Shown here: positions 16,727-24,384 of the stretch, piece after piece
Numbering within the stretch: position 1 is the first letter of the stretch
Layout: every line of letters starts with the position of its first letter
From: Pelagimonas sp017744045
GTDB lineage: Bacteria > Pseudomonadota > Alphaproteobacteria > Rhodobacterales > Rhodobacteraceae
DNA length: 64,000 nt
NCBI RefSeq assembly: GCF_017744045.1
Contig: NZ_JAGHRD010000001.1
Direction: 5' to 3' (one strand)
Program-made: the position numbers and the translations under genes
The notes under the pieces: model-generated
What the model was told of the DNA's origin: nothing
What the model saw: the letters and a program-made list of their open reading frames with translations, nothing else
Database searches by the model: none

Positions 16727-17187
16727 GGCGCGTGCTCCTCGTGCCGTAAATATAAGGACTGAGGATCATCTGGGATCCAAAGTGCCGATTTGCAAACCCA
16801 AGCGTCGTACATAGCCAAATGCGCGAAAGCCCCCGTGGGCGCAACGCGCTGACGGAGGGCGATCCCGGGCAAACCCAAGGGACCGGAAGACACAACTCTC
16901 CCGGATAGTTGAGGGCGGTCTAAGAGATCACGCATGGTGAGTCAAGAAGGCTACGGCAAAGCTGTCAGGTAGATGTGCCTAGAAAGCAGGCGAAATGAGT
17001 AACCTTTGGGGATTTGGTTAACCATTCCTGTTCAGTTTACTAACAATTGTGTCAGTGCGTTGCCCAAAAACAGCAATCAAAGGGCGTTTTCCCGCCAAAG
17101 GGTATTAGTAGGCAGGATTTTAGCTGGCGATTTATTCGCAAATCCGCTACGAATCGCGTGAAGCCGCTATTTTTGATGGAGTTTGAA
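16727..17187. other. Intergenic region between divergent ffh and a small secreted protein
   Basis: This 461-base gap contains the ffh leader (16727 to about 16935), with a nested hairpin at 16831-16859. A single TTAACCAT (17018-17025), a CtrA-like half site, lies in the right half, which must also carry the promoter of the gene at 17188. No convincing gene lies inside, and I searched for and did not find a 4.5S RNA. Confidence 0.55.
16831..16859 (-). promoter_or_regulatory. Structured hairpin in the ffh leader
   Basis: On the transcribed strand CCCTCCGT pairs with ACGG-GGG (one wobble), and within the loop GCGC pairs with GCGC around GTT, giving a nested stem. It lies about 105 bases before the ffh ATG. 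I recall a proposed structured leader for alphaproteobacterial ffh, but have not compared it. Confidence 0.35.
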
Positions 17188-17406
17188 ATGAAAAAGCTGA
17201 TCGCTTCCGTGCTGGCATCCGCCGCCGTTGCAACCGCTGCCGCTGCTGGCGGCTACGACACCGCCCCCGACACCACTGTTGATGATGGCTATGATGCTGT
17301 TCCTGTAGCAGCTGCAAGCTCTTCGGGTGGCATGTCCACCGTTGCAATCATCGCCGGTGTTGTTCTGGTTGGTGCTGCTCTGGCATCTTCGTCGGGTTCC
17401 GACTGA
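17188..17406 (+). CDS. Small Ala/Gly-rich secreted or membrane protein
   Basis: A 72-residue protein. Residues 1-20 form a signal peptide (MKKLIASVLASAAVATAAAA), then an acidic Tyr/Asp/Pro stretch (GGYDTAPDTTVDDGYD), and residues 51-66 form a hydrophobic segment, ending in SSSGSD. The ATG at 17188 has GGAG six bases upstream; a longer frame from 17047 has no support. A strong terminator follows, so it is a monocistronic and possibly abundant transcript. Function unknown. Confidence 0.72.
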   Translation: MKKLIASVLASAAVATAAAAGGYDTAPDTTVDDGYDAVPVAAASSSGGMSTVAIIAGVVLVGAALASSSGSD

Positions 17407-17450
17407 TATCAGACGTCTCGGCCTTCTTTGGTCGAACGATTGTGAATTCC

Positions 17451-17486
17451 GAAACAGCAGCCCTCGCGGGTTGCTGTTTCTTTTTT
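17451..17486 (+). terminator. Rho-independent terminator after the small secreted protein
   Basis: Stem GAAACAGCAGCCC (17451-17463) pairs with GGGTTGCTGTTTC (17468-17480) over a 4-base loop with one G-U pair, followed by six T. Confidence 0.93.
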
Positions 17487-17571
17487 GTCAGTAGACTGCG
17501 CCGTGCCTCTTGTAATTGGGCGAGAAAGGCCAAATTCCTTACGCAACGCCAACGAAAACAAGAGGGGCACC

Positions 17572-18456
17572 ATGCAGAACTGGGATGAGATCAGAACAGC
17601 TTTTCATGTCGCACGTTTGGGGACGGTCAGCGGAGCCGCCGAGGAACTCGGTGTTCACCATGCGACGGTCATTCGCCACATCGACTCGCTCGAGACCCGG
17701 CTTGGCGTGAAATTGTTCCAACGCCACACGCGCGGATACACGGCCACCGAGGCGGGCGATGATCTTTTGCGGGTGGCGCAGGCGACCAATGATCAATTTT
17801 CGCAACTCGAAGGCCGGATCAAAGGGCGCGGCAATGATGTGACGGGCGAGCTGATGGTGACCTCCATTGCGTCCCTGGCCCCGCTTTTGGTGCCGGCTCT
17901 GGCCAGTTTTCAACGTAAATACCCCGATGTCGTGGTGCGTTTCCTGACCGGCGAACGTCTGTTTCGCCTGGAATATGGCGAGGCGCATGTGGCTTTGCGG
18001 GCGGGGTCGGTGCCGTCCGAGCCGGACAATGTCGTTCAGCCTTTCGCGCGCCAGCCAATCGCGCTTTATGGTTCCAAATCGTACCTTGCTGAACACGGGA
18101 CGCCGAAATCGGTTGCCGATCTCAAAGATCACCGCTTTGTCGGAAATGACAGCGAAGATAGTCGCGCCCCTTTTCAGGTCTGGCTGTTGAAACATGTGCC
18201 CTTTGATAATGTCATGTTCCGCGGCTCTGACTGGCGCTCTTTGGTGTATGCGATTCTGGCGGGGGCCGGAATGGGCTTTCTGCGTGTTGGTGAGGCAGCT
18301 CAATATCCGGATCTGGTTCAGGTGATGCCGCCCGAAGAGGATTGGAGCGCCTCGCTTTGGTTGGTGACGCATGTGGACCTGCATCGCACGGCCAAGGTTC
18401 AGGCATTTCTCAAGCACCTCAAAGATTACAGTGCGAATGAAGGCCTGAAAGGGTGA
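17572..18456 (+). CDS. LysR-family transcriptional regulator
   Basis: A 294-residue LTTR. The HTH covers TVSGAAEELGVHHATVIRHIDSLE (about residues 20-43); the substrate-binding domain follows from GELMVTSIASLAPLLVP. The ATG at 17572 with GAGGGGC upstream is chosen over an earlier frame that overlaps the terminator. The next gene, a DMT exporter in the same direction, starts 10 bases after its stop and may be co-transcribed or its target. Confidence 0.87.
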   Translation: MQNWDEIRTAFHVARLGTVSGAAEELGVHHATVIRHIDSLETRLGVKLFQRHTRGYTATEAGDDLLRVAQATNDQFSQLEGRIKGRGNDVTGELMVTSIASLAPLLVPALASFQRKYPDVVVRFLTGERLFRLEYGEAHVALRAGSVPSEPDNVVQPFARQPIALYGSKSYLAEHGTPKSVADLKDHRFVGNDSEDSRAPFQVWLLKHVPFDNVMFRGSDWRSLVYAILAGAGMGFLRVGEAAQYPDLVQVMPPEEDWSASLWLVTHVDLHRTAKVQAFLKHLKDYSANEGLKG

Positions 18457-18466
18457 GGGCTATGAC

Positions 18467-19378
18467 GTGAGCATGGGGGCCCAAGAGGCGCGGCGAGGGC
18501 ATCTCGCGATGCTCAGCTTTTCGGCGCTGGTTGCCGGTTCTTTTTCGCTGGGCGGAATGGTCGGGCCGTTTATCGAGCCTGAAGTTCTGAATGCGATTCG
18601 CTTTGCCTTTGTCGCCCTTGTTCTTGGCGCTTTGGCCTGGATGACGGGCGGGATGCAGCGCGAGACGTTTCGCGCGCCGTGGCGCTATCTGATCCTGGCC
18701 GGTCTTTTTGCCATCTATTTTGTGACCATGTTCGAGGGGTTGAAGACCGCGCAACCCGTCAGCATGGCGGCGGTTTTCACCCTCACCCCGGCCATGTCGG
18801 CGGTGTTTGGGTACTTTCTTTTGCGTCAAATCACGACATGGCGCATGGCTTTGGCCATCGTGACCGGCGCTTTCGGCGCGCTTTGGGTGATTTTCCGCGG
18901 TGATTTTGAATTGGCGCGGCGGTTTGAAGTTGGCTTTGGCGAGATGCTGTTTCTGGGCGGTTGCGCCGCCCATGCCTTGTATACGCCGCTCTTGCGCAAA
19001 CTCAGCCGTGGTGAGCCTGCCATGGCCTTTGTCACCGGTATCTTGATTGCCGGGGCCTTGATCTTGTCGATCTGGGCGGGGCGGGATTTGTTGGCCACCG
19101 ATTGGGCAGCCTTGCCTGCGATCGTTTGGATCACCATTGCCTACACGGCTTTGGCCGCAACCGGGTTGACCTTTCTGGCCTTGCGATACGCGACCTTGCG
19201 ACTGCCCAGTGCCAAGGTCATGGCCTATACCTATCTGGTACCAAGCTGGGTGATCCTGTGGGAATTGGCGCTGGGGCGATCCGTGCCAACGGCCATGGTC
19301 TTGCCCGGTGTTGGCCTGACCGTGTTTGCCCTGATCCTGTTGCTAAAAGATGAAGAGCCTCAGCCCGTTTCGGCTTGA
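18467..19378 (+). CDS. DMT-family (EamA) transporter
   Basis: A 303-residue membrane protein with about ten hydrophobic segments and two EamA repeats (first near GSFSLGGMVGPFIEPEVLNAIRF split by a loop, second from GEMLFLGGCAAHALYTPLLRK). It begins GTG-AGC-ATG, and the ATG two codons on is an alternative start. Probably an exporter of metabolites or amino acids. Its 3' end overlaps the convergent ArsR gene by 19 bases. Confidence 0.85.
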   Translation: MSMGAQEARRGHLAMLSFSALVAGSFSLGGMVGPFIEPEVLNAIRFAFVALVLGALAWMTGGMQRETFRAPWRYLILAGLFAIYFVTMFEGLKTAQPVSMAAVFTLTPAMSAVFGYFLLRQITTWRMALAIVTGAFGALWVIFRGDFELARRFEVGFGEMLFLGGCAAHALYTPLLRKLSRGEPAMAFVTGILIAGALILSIWAGRDLLATDWAALPAIVWITIAYTALAATGLTFLALRYATLRLPSAKVMAYTYLVPSWVILWELALGRSVPTAMVLPGVGLTVFALILLLKDEEPQPVSA

Positions 19379-19710
19379 TCCGGCGCGGGGCCCGACAGTT
19401 CCTGTTCCAGAAATCGCTCAAACGCATCCAGATTGACCGGTTCAAACTGGCCAAATCCCTGCATCCAGACCGAGGCATCGCGCAGGGCGTTGGGTTCAAG
19501 CTTGCACCATTTCACCCGACCGCGCTTTTCCTGACTGATCAAGCCCGCATTGGCGAGGATCATCAGGTGTTTGGAAATCGCGGCCAGTGACATTTCGAAC
19601 GGCTCGGCCACATCCGTCACCGCCATATCATCCTCAAGAAGCATCGAAAGGATTGCGCGCCGGGTCGGATCGGCCAGGGCGGCAAAAACGGTGTCGAGGG
19701 TGGCTGTCAT
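19360..19710 (-). CDS. ArsR-family transcriptional regulator
   Basis: A 116-residue winged-helix protein: FAALADPTRRAILSMLLEDDMAVTDVAEPFEMSLAAISKHLMIL spans helices 1-4, and the wing contains KRGRVKWCKL. It has one cysteine and no CxC metal motif, so it resembles the SdpR-like ArsR group that often pairs with SRPBCC proteins. No such partner lies next to it. Confidence 0.87.
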   Translation of the reverse strand: MTATLDTVFAALADPTRRAILSMLLEDDMAVTDVAEPFEMSLAAISKHLMILANAGLISQEKRGRVKWCKLEPNALRDASVWMQGFGQFEPVNLDAFERFLEQELSGPAPDQAETG

Positions 19711-19741
19711 AGCGCAGCCTTATAAGGGATCGCTCCAGAAT

Positions 19742-19963
19742 TCAAAACCCTCGGGGATCGTGCGGGCGGTGCTTGTATAGATAGATTTGTTGCGGGTCCA
19801 ATCCGATATCGCGCAGGTGATGGTCGCTCATACCCTCTGGCAAGCCATCAATGATGTCCGTGGTTGTCGGGGTGGTGCGTGGAAGGCGTAGTGCGTGCAA
19901 TAGGGTAATCATGCGCGCAAAAATCCCGCGCCGCCGCAATGGGTGGCTGCAATCATGTGTCAT
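19742..19963 (-). CDS. DUF1127-like small protein
   Basis: A 73-residue basic protein. The C-terminal half reads DHHLRDIGLDPQQIYLYK, matching the Leu-x-Asp-Ile-Gly-Leu signature of DUF1127 proteins. The family contains short RNA-interacting regulators in alphaproteobacteria, so a similar role is possible here. The start at 19963 (MTHDCSHPLRRR) is chosen as the shortest plausible frame; the 35 residues upstream look unrelated. Confidence 0.6.
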   Translation of the reverse strand: MTHDCSHPLRRRGIFARMITLLHALRLPRTTPTTTDIIDGLPEGMSDHHLRDIGLDPQQIYLYKHRPHDPRGF

Positions 19964-20043
19964 TTTGTGTCTCTCAATTTCTGGGGTAGGGGCAGTATTT
20001 TCCGAAAAGAAAGCGTAATCAAACGCAGTTGCTTGACGAATGC

Positions 20044-20060
20044 TGTGCGAAAAACGCACA
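20044..20060. promoter_or_regulatory. LysR-type T-N11-A box before the LysR gene
   Basis: TGTGCG and CGCACA form a perfect palindrome around AAAAA, eight bases before the start codon at 20069, and contain T-N11-A (20046-20058), the LTTR binding pattern. Its closeness to the start suggests repressive autoregulation. Confidence 0.5.
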
Positions 20061-20068
20061 AATAACGC

Positions 20069-20947
20069 ATGTCACGCGTTCTCCCTCCGCTCAACGCGCT
20101 CCGCGCGTTTGAGGCTGCCGGTCGTCACCAAAGCTTTTCTTCTGCGGCCCAAGAGCTGGGTGTTGCCCATAGTTCGATCAGCCGCCATGTGCGCGGGCTC
20201 GAACAGCGATTGGGCGTGCAATTGTTTCGCGACGCGGCGCGTGGTGTCACCCTGACCAGCGAAGGTCGGGCCTATCTCGCGCAGGTCTCGCCGATGTTTG
20301 ACGCCCTGTCCGAGGCGACCGAGGCCATGACCGGCCGTGCCAGTGGCGTCGTCACCATCAGCTGCGAACCGACTTTCGCCACGCATTTTGTTATGCCGCG
20401 ATTGGGGGCCTTTCTGGATGCCTTTCCCGAGATTGAGCCACGCATCACGCCGTCCCAATCCTTGGCCGATCTCAGCGCGTTTGAGGCGGATGTCGCCATT
20501 CGCTCCATCGTCCGAACGGTGCCGGATCAGCCGAGCATGGTGGTTAGCAATGCGCCGTTATCGGTCTATGGCTGCCCACATGCCTTTGCTGGCCTCAAAG
20601 AACCGGCAGAGCTGTTGGATTGCCGCCGGTTTCAGGACCGTCATGGTGATCCCTGGCGGGATTGGTTCATGGCTGCCGGGGTCGATGTCTCTGATTTGGC
20701 AAGCCCGCAATGGCGCATGCGCGCAAATCTTGCTTTGCCTGCGGCTTTGGCCGGGCAGGGGGCGCTGTTGATCACCGACGAAATCGTCCGGCTTTATGTT
20801 GATCAGGGGGCGCTTGTTCGGCTGTTTGACCTATCGATCCCCGGCGGCACCTATCAGATCCTTGTCGAACCTCGTGCTGAACGTCGCCGCGCGGTGCGGC
20901 AGTTCCGTGATTGGTTGGTGGCCGAAGGTGCGCCGTTTCGCAGCTAA
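20069..20947 (+). CDS. LysR-family regulator, GcvA-like
   Basis: A 292-residue LTTR starting MSRVLPPLNALRAFEAAGRH, with HTH FSSAAQELGVAHSSISRHVRGLEQRLG and the typical GcvA-group opening PPLNALRAFEAA. The effector domain begins VVTISCEPTFATHFVMPRL. It is divergent from the DUF1127-like gene and followed by an independent MarR gene. Target unknown. Confidence 0.87.
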   Translation: MSRVLPPLNALRAFEAAGRHQSFSSAAQELGVAHSSISRHVRGLEQRLGVQLFRDAARGVTLTSEGRAYLAQVSPMFDALSEATEAMTGRASGVVTISCEPTFATHFVMPRLGAFLDAFPEIEPRITPSQSLADLSAFEADVAIRSIVRTVPDQPSMVVSNAPLSVYGCPHAFAGLKEPAELLDCRRFQDRHGDPWRDWFMAAGVDVSDLASPQWRMRANLALPAALAGQGALLITDEIVRLYVDQGALVRLFDLSIPGGTYQILVEPRAERRRAVRQFRDWLVAEGAPFRS

Positions 20948-20960
20948 ATTTTCGCTATTG

Positions 20961-20991
20961 ATTGCTAAATGCAATTATTGCATATAGCAAT
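20961..20991. promoter_or_regulatory. 31-bp MarR-type operator
   Basis: A near-perfect palindrome: the left arm ATTGCTAAATGCAAT and right arm ATTGCATATAGCAAT differ at one position pair around a central T. It ends two bases before the MarR start codon and has the length and AT-richness of MarR operators, so self-repression is expected. Confidence 0.75.
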
Positions 20992-20992
20992 C

Positions 20993-21439
20993 ATGATGAA
21001 ACACGACTCCTATCCACATTACTGGGTGAATCACTTGTCCTTTTTGTTGCGTCGCTCGCTGGTGCAAAGGTTTGAGGCTGAAGGGCTGGATGTCAGCGCC
21101 GAGGAATGGGCGGTGCTGTTGATCCTGCAATCAGTGCCTGATCTGACCGCAACCGAGCTGTCAGATCGCAGTATGCGCGACAAAACCACGATTACCCGAA
21201 CCCTGGACCGGCTTGAGCGTAAGGGGCTGGTGCTGCGCCTGCGCGACACCAAAGATCGCCGGTCTGTTCGGCTAAGCCTGAGCCCGATGGGGCAGGCGGT
21301 CTTTGAAGAGCTGGCACGCGTTGCCCAAGGGTTGATCCAGCAAACACTGGCAGGGATCGCCCCGGAAGATGTCGAGCAAGCGCTAATGGTCATGAAACGC
21401 ATGGCTGCGAACCTGACGGAGGACCAACATGGCCTATAA
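20993..21439 (+). CDS. MarR-family transcriptional regulator
   Basis: A 148-residue winged-helix regulator. Core: SAEEWAVLLILQSVPDLTATELSDRSMRDKTTITRTLDRLERKGLVLR and the wing DTKDRRSVRLSLS with the Asp-x-Arg pair common to MarR proteins. Tandem ATGs at 20993 and 20996 have no ribosome site because the operator abuts them, so the mRNA may be leaderless. It overlaps the deiodinase-like gene by 11 bases. Confidence 0.88.
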   Translation: MMKHDSYPHYWVNHLSFLLRRSLVQRFEAEGLDVSAEEWAVLLILQSVPDLTATELSDRSMRDKTTITRTLDRLERKGLVLRLRDTKDRRSVRLSLSPMGQAVFEELARVAQGLIQQTLAGIAPEDVEQALMVMKRMAANLTEDQHGL

Positions 21440-22139
21440 TTACAGCAACTTCGATGCCAGCGAATACGATCTGGTCAATTTTCGCGGTCCCCAGCCGGGA
21501 TCAAAGGCCCCGGATTTCGAAATTGATCTGGCCACTGGTGGGGTGACGCGGCTTTTGGACTTTGAGGGCGACTTTCTGGTGCTGGAAATGGGCAGCCTGA
21601 CCTGCCCGCTCTTTCAGGGGCGACGCGAGGTGATGACGCGGCTTGATCGGCAGCATCCCGATGTCAGTTTTGCTGTGCTCTATGTCCGAGAAGCACATCC
21701 CGGCAGCAAAATCCCGGCCCACATAACCCAAGGTGACAAGGCCAGCTGTGCTGCGACCCTTGTCGCGGATGGTGAAAATCGCCGGGTTTTGGTGGATGAC
21801 ATTGCCGGGCGGGTCCATCAGGCGTATGGCGGCTATCCCAATTCGGTCTTTATCATCAATCGGCATGGCTGTGTTGTTTATGCTGTCGACTGGAACAATC
21901 CCGCCGTAACTGGCCGTGCGATTGAGTTGTTGAAGGCTGGAAAGCCTGCCGCGCTGCGCGCCTGGTTCAAACCCGTGCCTCCCAAGGTCAGCCTGAAGGT
22001 CTTGGGTGAGGGTGGCAAAGGCTCGATGTCTGATTTCCTGCGCGGGTTGCCCAACCTGATCTGGAACAATCTTGTGCGCCGAAACCTGCGTTTGGCCTTT
22101 GGTCGCAAAGGGGCGGTGGCACCGGATGTGCAGTGCTGA
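21429..22139 (+). CDS. Iodothyronine deiodinase-like thioredoxin-fold protein
   Basis: A 236-residue protein with the deiodinase hallmarks: GSLTCPLF at residues 56-63, where vertebrate enzymes have Sec in GSxTUPxF and here Cys59 replaces it; LYVREAHPGS, matching the EAH motif; and AYGGYPNSVFIINRHG. Bacterial homologues probably reduce or dehalogenate small molecules or act as peroxiredoxin-like proteins; activity is not known. A GGAGG site lies inside the end of the MarR gene, so the two are coupled. Confidence 0.78.
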   Translation: MAYNYSNFDASEYDLVNFRGPQPGSKAPDFEIDLATGGVTRLLDFEGDFLVLEMGSLTCPLFQGRREVMTRLDRQHPDVSFAVLYVREAHPGSKIPAHITQGDKASCAATLVADGENRRVLVDDIAGRVHQAYGGYPNSVFIINRHGCVVYAVDWNNPAVTGRAIELLKAGKPAALRAWFKPVPPKVSLKVLGEGGKGSMSDFLRGLPNLIWNNLVRRNLRLAFGRKGAVAPDVQC

Positions 22140-22299
22140 ATAAAGCAGGCTGCGAAACTCAACGTTTTGGTTGAATATGCATTTTGGCCATGATTGACCC
22201 GTGGCCAGCCTGCGACGGAATCTCCCATTGCCCGACGCGCCCTATAAAATCATTTAATTTCCGATATTTACGCATAGATTTGCGCGACTTAACCACCTG

Positions 22300-22328
22300 T
22301 TGACTCGGAGCCGCTGCGCGCATACCAA
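22300..22328 (+). promoter_or_regulatory. Possible promoter of the atp F0 operon
   Basis: TTGACT at 22300-22305 and TACCAA at 22323-22328 are 17 bases apart, with the GTG of atpI 30 bases downstream. The -10 match is weak, so this is tentative. Confidence 0.3.
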
Positions 22329-22357
22329 CCCCCTGAACTCCAAACGGGGCGAAATGC

Positions 22358-22696
22358 GTGTCTGAAACCGATCCAAAGCAGCAGCTGAAAGAGCTGGAAG
22401 CCAAGATCGAAGCGGCCAAAGGGCCCAAAGGCGGCAAGAAGCACCAGGAGGAGCACTATTCCATGGCCAATCAGGCCTGGCGAATGGTGACGGAATTGGT
22501 GGCCGGTCTCGGGATCGGCTTTGGCATCGGATACGGGCTTGATGTGCTGCTGGGCACGACGCCTTTGTTTATGGTGCTGTTCATATTACTGGGTCTGGCG
22601 GCCGGCGTGAATGTCATGATGCGCACCGCCAAAGAGATCCAAGCGACACAAGAAGCCGCGCAAGCGGCAGATGAAGGGGACAAAGATGGCGTCTGA
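22358..22696 (+). CDS. atpI: ATP synthase protein I (AtpI)
   Basis: A 112-residue protein that assists c-ring assembly. It starts at GTG with a GGGGCG site upstream. The N-terminus is charged (KELEAKIEAAKGPKGGKK), then two transmembrane helices around LVAGLGIGFGIGYGLDVLLG and FMVLFILLGLAAGVNVMMR. The 3' end overlaps atpB by 11 bases. Confidence 0.9.
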   Translation: MSETDPKQQLKELEAKIEAAKGPKGGKKHQEEHYSMANQAWRMVTELVAGLGIGFGIGYGLDVLLGTTPLFMVLFILLGLAAGVNVMMRTAKEIQATQEAAQAADEGDKDGV

Positions 22697-23444
22697 CACC
22701 GCAGCAGCAGAAGGCAGCAGCCTGGTATTCCACCCGATGGATCAGTTCATCGTCAAGCCGCTGTTCGGCGACGGCGCGGTTGGCATGTTCACCATCACCA
22801 ACGTGACCCTGTGGCTGTTCCTGGCGGTTCTGGCGGTTATCGGCCTGATGGTTATCGGCACGTCGCGCCGCGCAGTTGTCCCGACCCGCAGCCAGTCGAT
22901 TGCCGAATTGGCCTATGGCTTTGTCTACAAGATGATCGAAGATGTGACCGGCAAAGACGGCCTGGTCTTCTTCCCATATATCATGACGCTCTTCATGTTC
23001 ATCGTCTTCGCCAACTTCCTTGGCTTGATCCCGATGAGCTTTACCACCACCTCGCATTTTGCCGTGACCGTGATCCTGGCTTTTGCCGTGTTCATCACCG
23101 TGACCGTGGTCGGATTTGTCAAGAACGGCGCAGGCTTCCTTGGCCTGTTCTGGGTTTCCAGCGCCCCTGCTGCGCTGCGCCCGATCCTGGCCGTGATCGA
23201 ACTGATCTCTTACTTTGTCCGCCCCGTCAGCCACAGCATTCGTCTGGCAGGCAACGTTATGGCGGGCCACGCGGTTATCAAAGTGTTCGCAGGCTTTGCA
23301 GCGATCACTCTGGTTTCCCCAATCTCTGTTGTCGCCATCACCGCGATGTACGGTCTTGAAATCCTCGTGGCCTTTATCCAGGCCTACGTGTTCACCATTC
23401 TGACTTGCGTGTATCTCAAAGACGCACTGCACCCGTCACACTAA
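22686..23444 (+). CDS. atpB: F0F1 ATP synthase subunit a
   Basis: A 252-residue membrane subunit that forms the proton half-channels. The essential Arg lies in VSHSIRLAGNVMAGH in the fourth helix region. It starts at ATG 22686 after AAGGGGA, inside the end of atpI. The MKGTK extension of the longer frame is not needed. Confidence 0.95.
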   Translation: MASDTAAAEGSSLVFHPMDQFIVKPLFGDGAVGMFTITNVTLWLFLAVLAVIGLMVIGTSRRAVVPTRSQSIAELAYGFVYKMIEDVTGKDGLVFFPYIMTLFMFIVFANFLGLIPMSFTTTSHFAVTVILAFAVFITVTVVGFVKNGAGFLGLFWVSSAPAALRPILAVIELISYFVRPVSHSIRLAGNVMAGHAVIKVFAGFAAITLVSPISVVAITAMYGLEILVAFIQAYVFTILTCVYLKDALHPSH

Positions 23445-23450
23445 TGCAAA

Positions 23451-23479
23451 TGGTGGGGTAGAACCCCACCCTACGGCAT
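23451..23479. repeat. Palindromic repeat family B, copy 1, inside the atp operon
   Basis: A 29-base sequence identical to 46843-46871. It holds an 8-bp stem, GGTGGGGT/ACCCCACC with loop AGA, followed by CTACGGCAT. It sits in the 71-base gap between atpB and atpE. Confidence 0.85.
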
Positions 23480-23515
23480 CCCTCATTCAACTTCCAATCG
23501 TAAGGAGATAGGACT

Positions 23516-23740
23516 ATGGAAGGCGATCTCGCACACATCGGCGCAGGCCTGGCAGCAATCGGTTCCGGCGCAGCCGCAATCGGGGTAGGTAACGTTGCAG
23601 GCAACTTCCTGGCAGGCGCTCTGCGTAACCCATCGGCCGCTGCTGGCCAAACTGCTACTCTCTTCATCGGCATCGCGTTTGCTGAGGCTCTGGGCATCTT
23701 CGCCTTCCTCGTTTCGCTGCTGCTGATGTTCGCCGTATAA
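23516..23740 (+). CDS. atpE: F0F1 ATP synthase subunit c
   Basis: A 74-residue hairpin of two helices that forms the rotor ring. Helix 1 is Gly/Ala-rich (GLAAIGSGAAAIGVGNVAGN), the loop contains RNP (37-39), and the ion-binding carboxylate is Glu57 in AFAEALG. A strong AAGGAGATAGG-type ribosome site fits the high copy number needed. Confidence 0.96.
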   Translation: MEGDLAHIGAGLAAIGSGAAAIGVGNVAGNFLAGALRNPSAAAGQTATLFIGIAFAEALGIFAFLVSLLLMFAV

Positions 23741-23829
23741 TCCACGGAACATAATCCTTACGCGCGGGCGGTTCAGCATATCGCTGGCCCGCCCGATCGA
23801 AAGACAACGTTCCGACGGAGGACAGACAT

Positions 23830-24381
23830 ATGGCGTCTGATACACACGCTGCCCAAGCCGTCAGCTCCTGCGTTGACTCGCATGGCTCTGCTGTTGGCAT
23901 GCCGCAGCTTTGCGGTGACTGGATCGGCAACCAGGTCTTCTGGCTGGTGATCACTCTGGTGGTGATTTTCCTTGTCCTGTCGCGCATCGCCCTGCCGCGC
24001 ATCGCGTCGGTTCTGGCGGAACGTCAGGGGACGATCACCAATGATATCGCCGCTGCCGAAGATCTGAAGCGCAAGGCTGAAGAAGCCGAAGCCGCTTATG
24101 AAAAAGCACTGGCAGATGCACGTGCCGAAGCGCAGAACATCGCGCAGGCCACACGTGACGAAATCAAGGCCGAGCTCGACGTGGCCCTGGAAAAAGCTGA
24201 CGCGGAAATCGCCGCCAAAGCTGCTGAGTCGGAAAAGGCAATCGCCGATATCCGTGCCTCGGCTCTGGAAAATGTCGAAACCGTCGCCAAAGACACAGCC
24301 GAAGCCATTGTGGCCGCGCTGGGTGGCAAAGCTGACGGTGCCAAGGTTGCCGCTGCTGTGGCCGAACGGATGAAAGGATAA
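23830..24381 (+). CDS. atpX: F0F1 ATP synthase subunit b'
   Basis: A 183-residue peripheral stalk subunit. One membrane helix, VFWLVITLVVIFLVLSRIAL (about residues 37-56), is followed by a long Ala/Glu-rich coiled coil (EDLKRKAEEAEAAYEKALAD onward). Two Cys precede the helix (SSCVD, QLCGD). The b' gene next to b is typical of phototrophic and related alphaproteobacteria. Confidence 0.93.
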   Translation: MASDTHAAQAVSSCVDSHGSAVGMPQLCGDWIGNQVFWLVITLVVIFLVLSRIALPRIASVLAERQGTITNDIAAAEDLKRKAEEAEAAYEKALADARAEAQNIAQATRDEIKAELDVALEKADAEIAAKAAESEKAIADIRASALENVETVAKDTAEAIVAALGGKADGAKVAAAVAERMKG

Positions 24382-24384
24382 GAC

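Noticed and set aside
14792..16762. 656-residue plus-strand frame
   Set aside because: It is the antisense shadow of ffh and a GNAT gene; the opposite strand has full domain matches, and the frame has low-complexity His/Leu composition.
16678..16935. Minus-strand 85-residue frame before ffh
   Set aside because: Lies in the ffh leader where hairpins explain the sequence; no ribosome site and unlikely composition.
16727..16960. Possible 4.5S RNA next to ffh
   Set aside because: The conserved GGAAGGAAGCAGCC-type tip was not found, so the region is left as a leader only.
17018..17025. CtrA half site TTAACCAT
   Set aside because: Only a half site in an AT-rich stretch, with no partner; too weak to assign.
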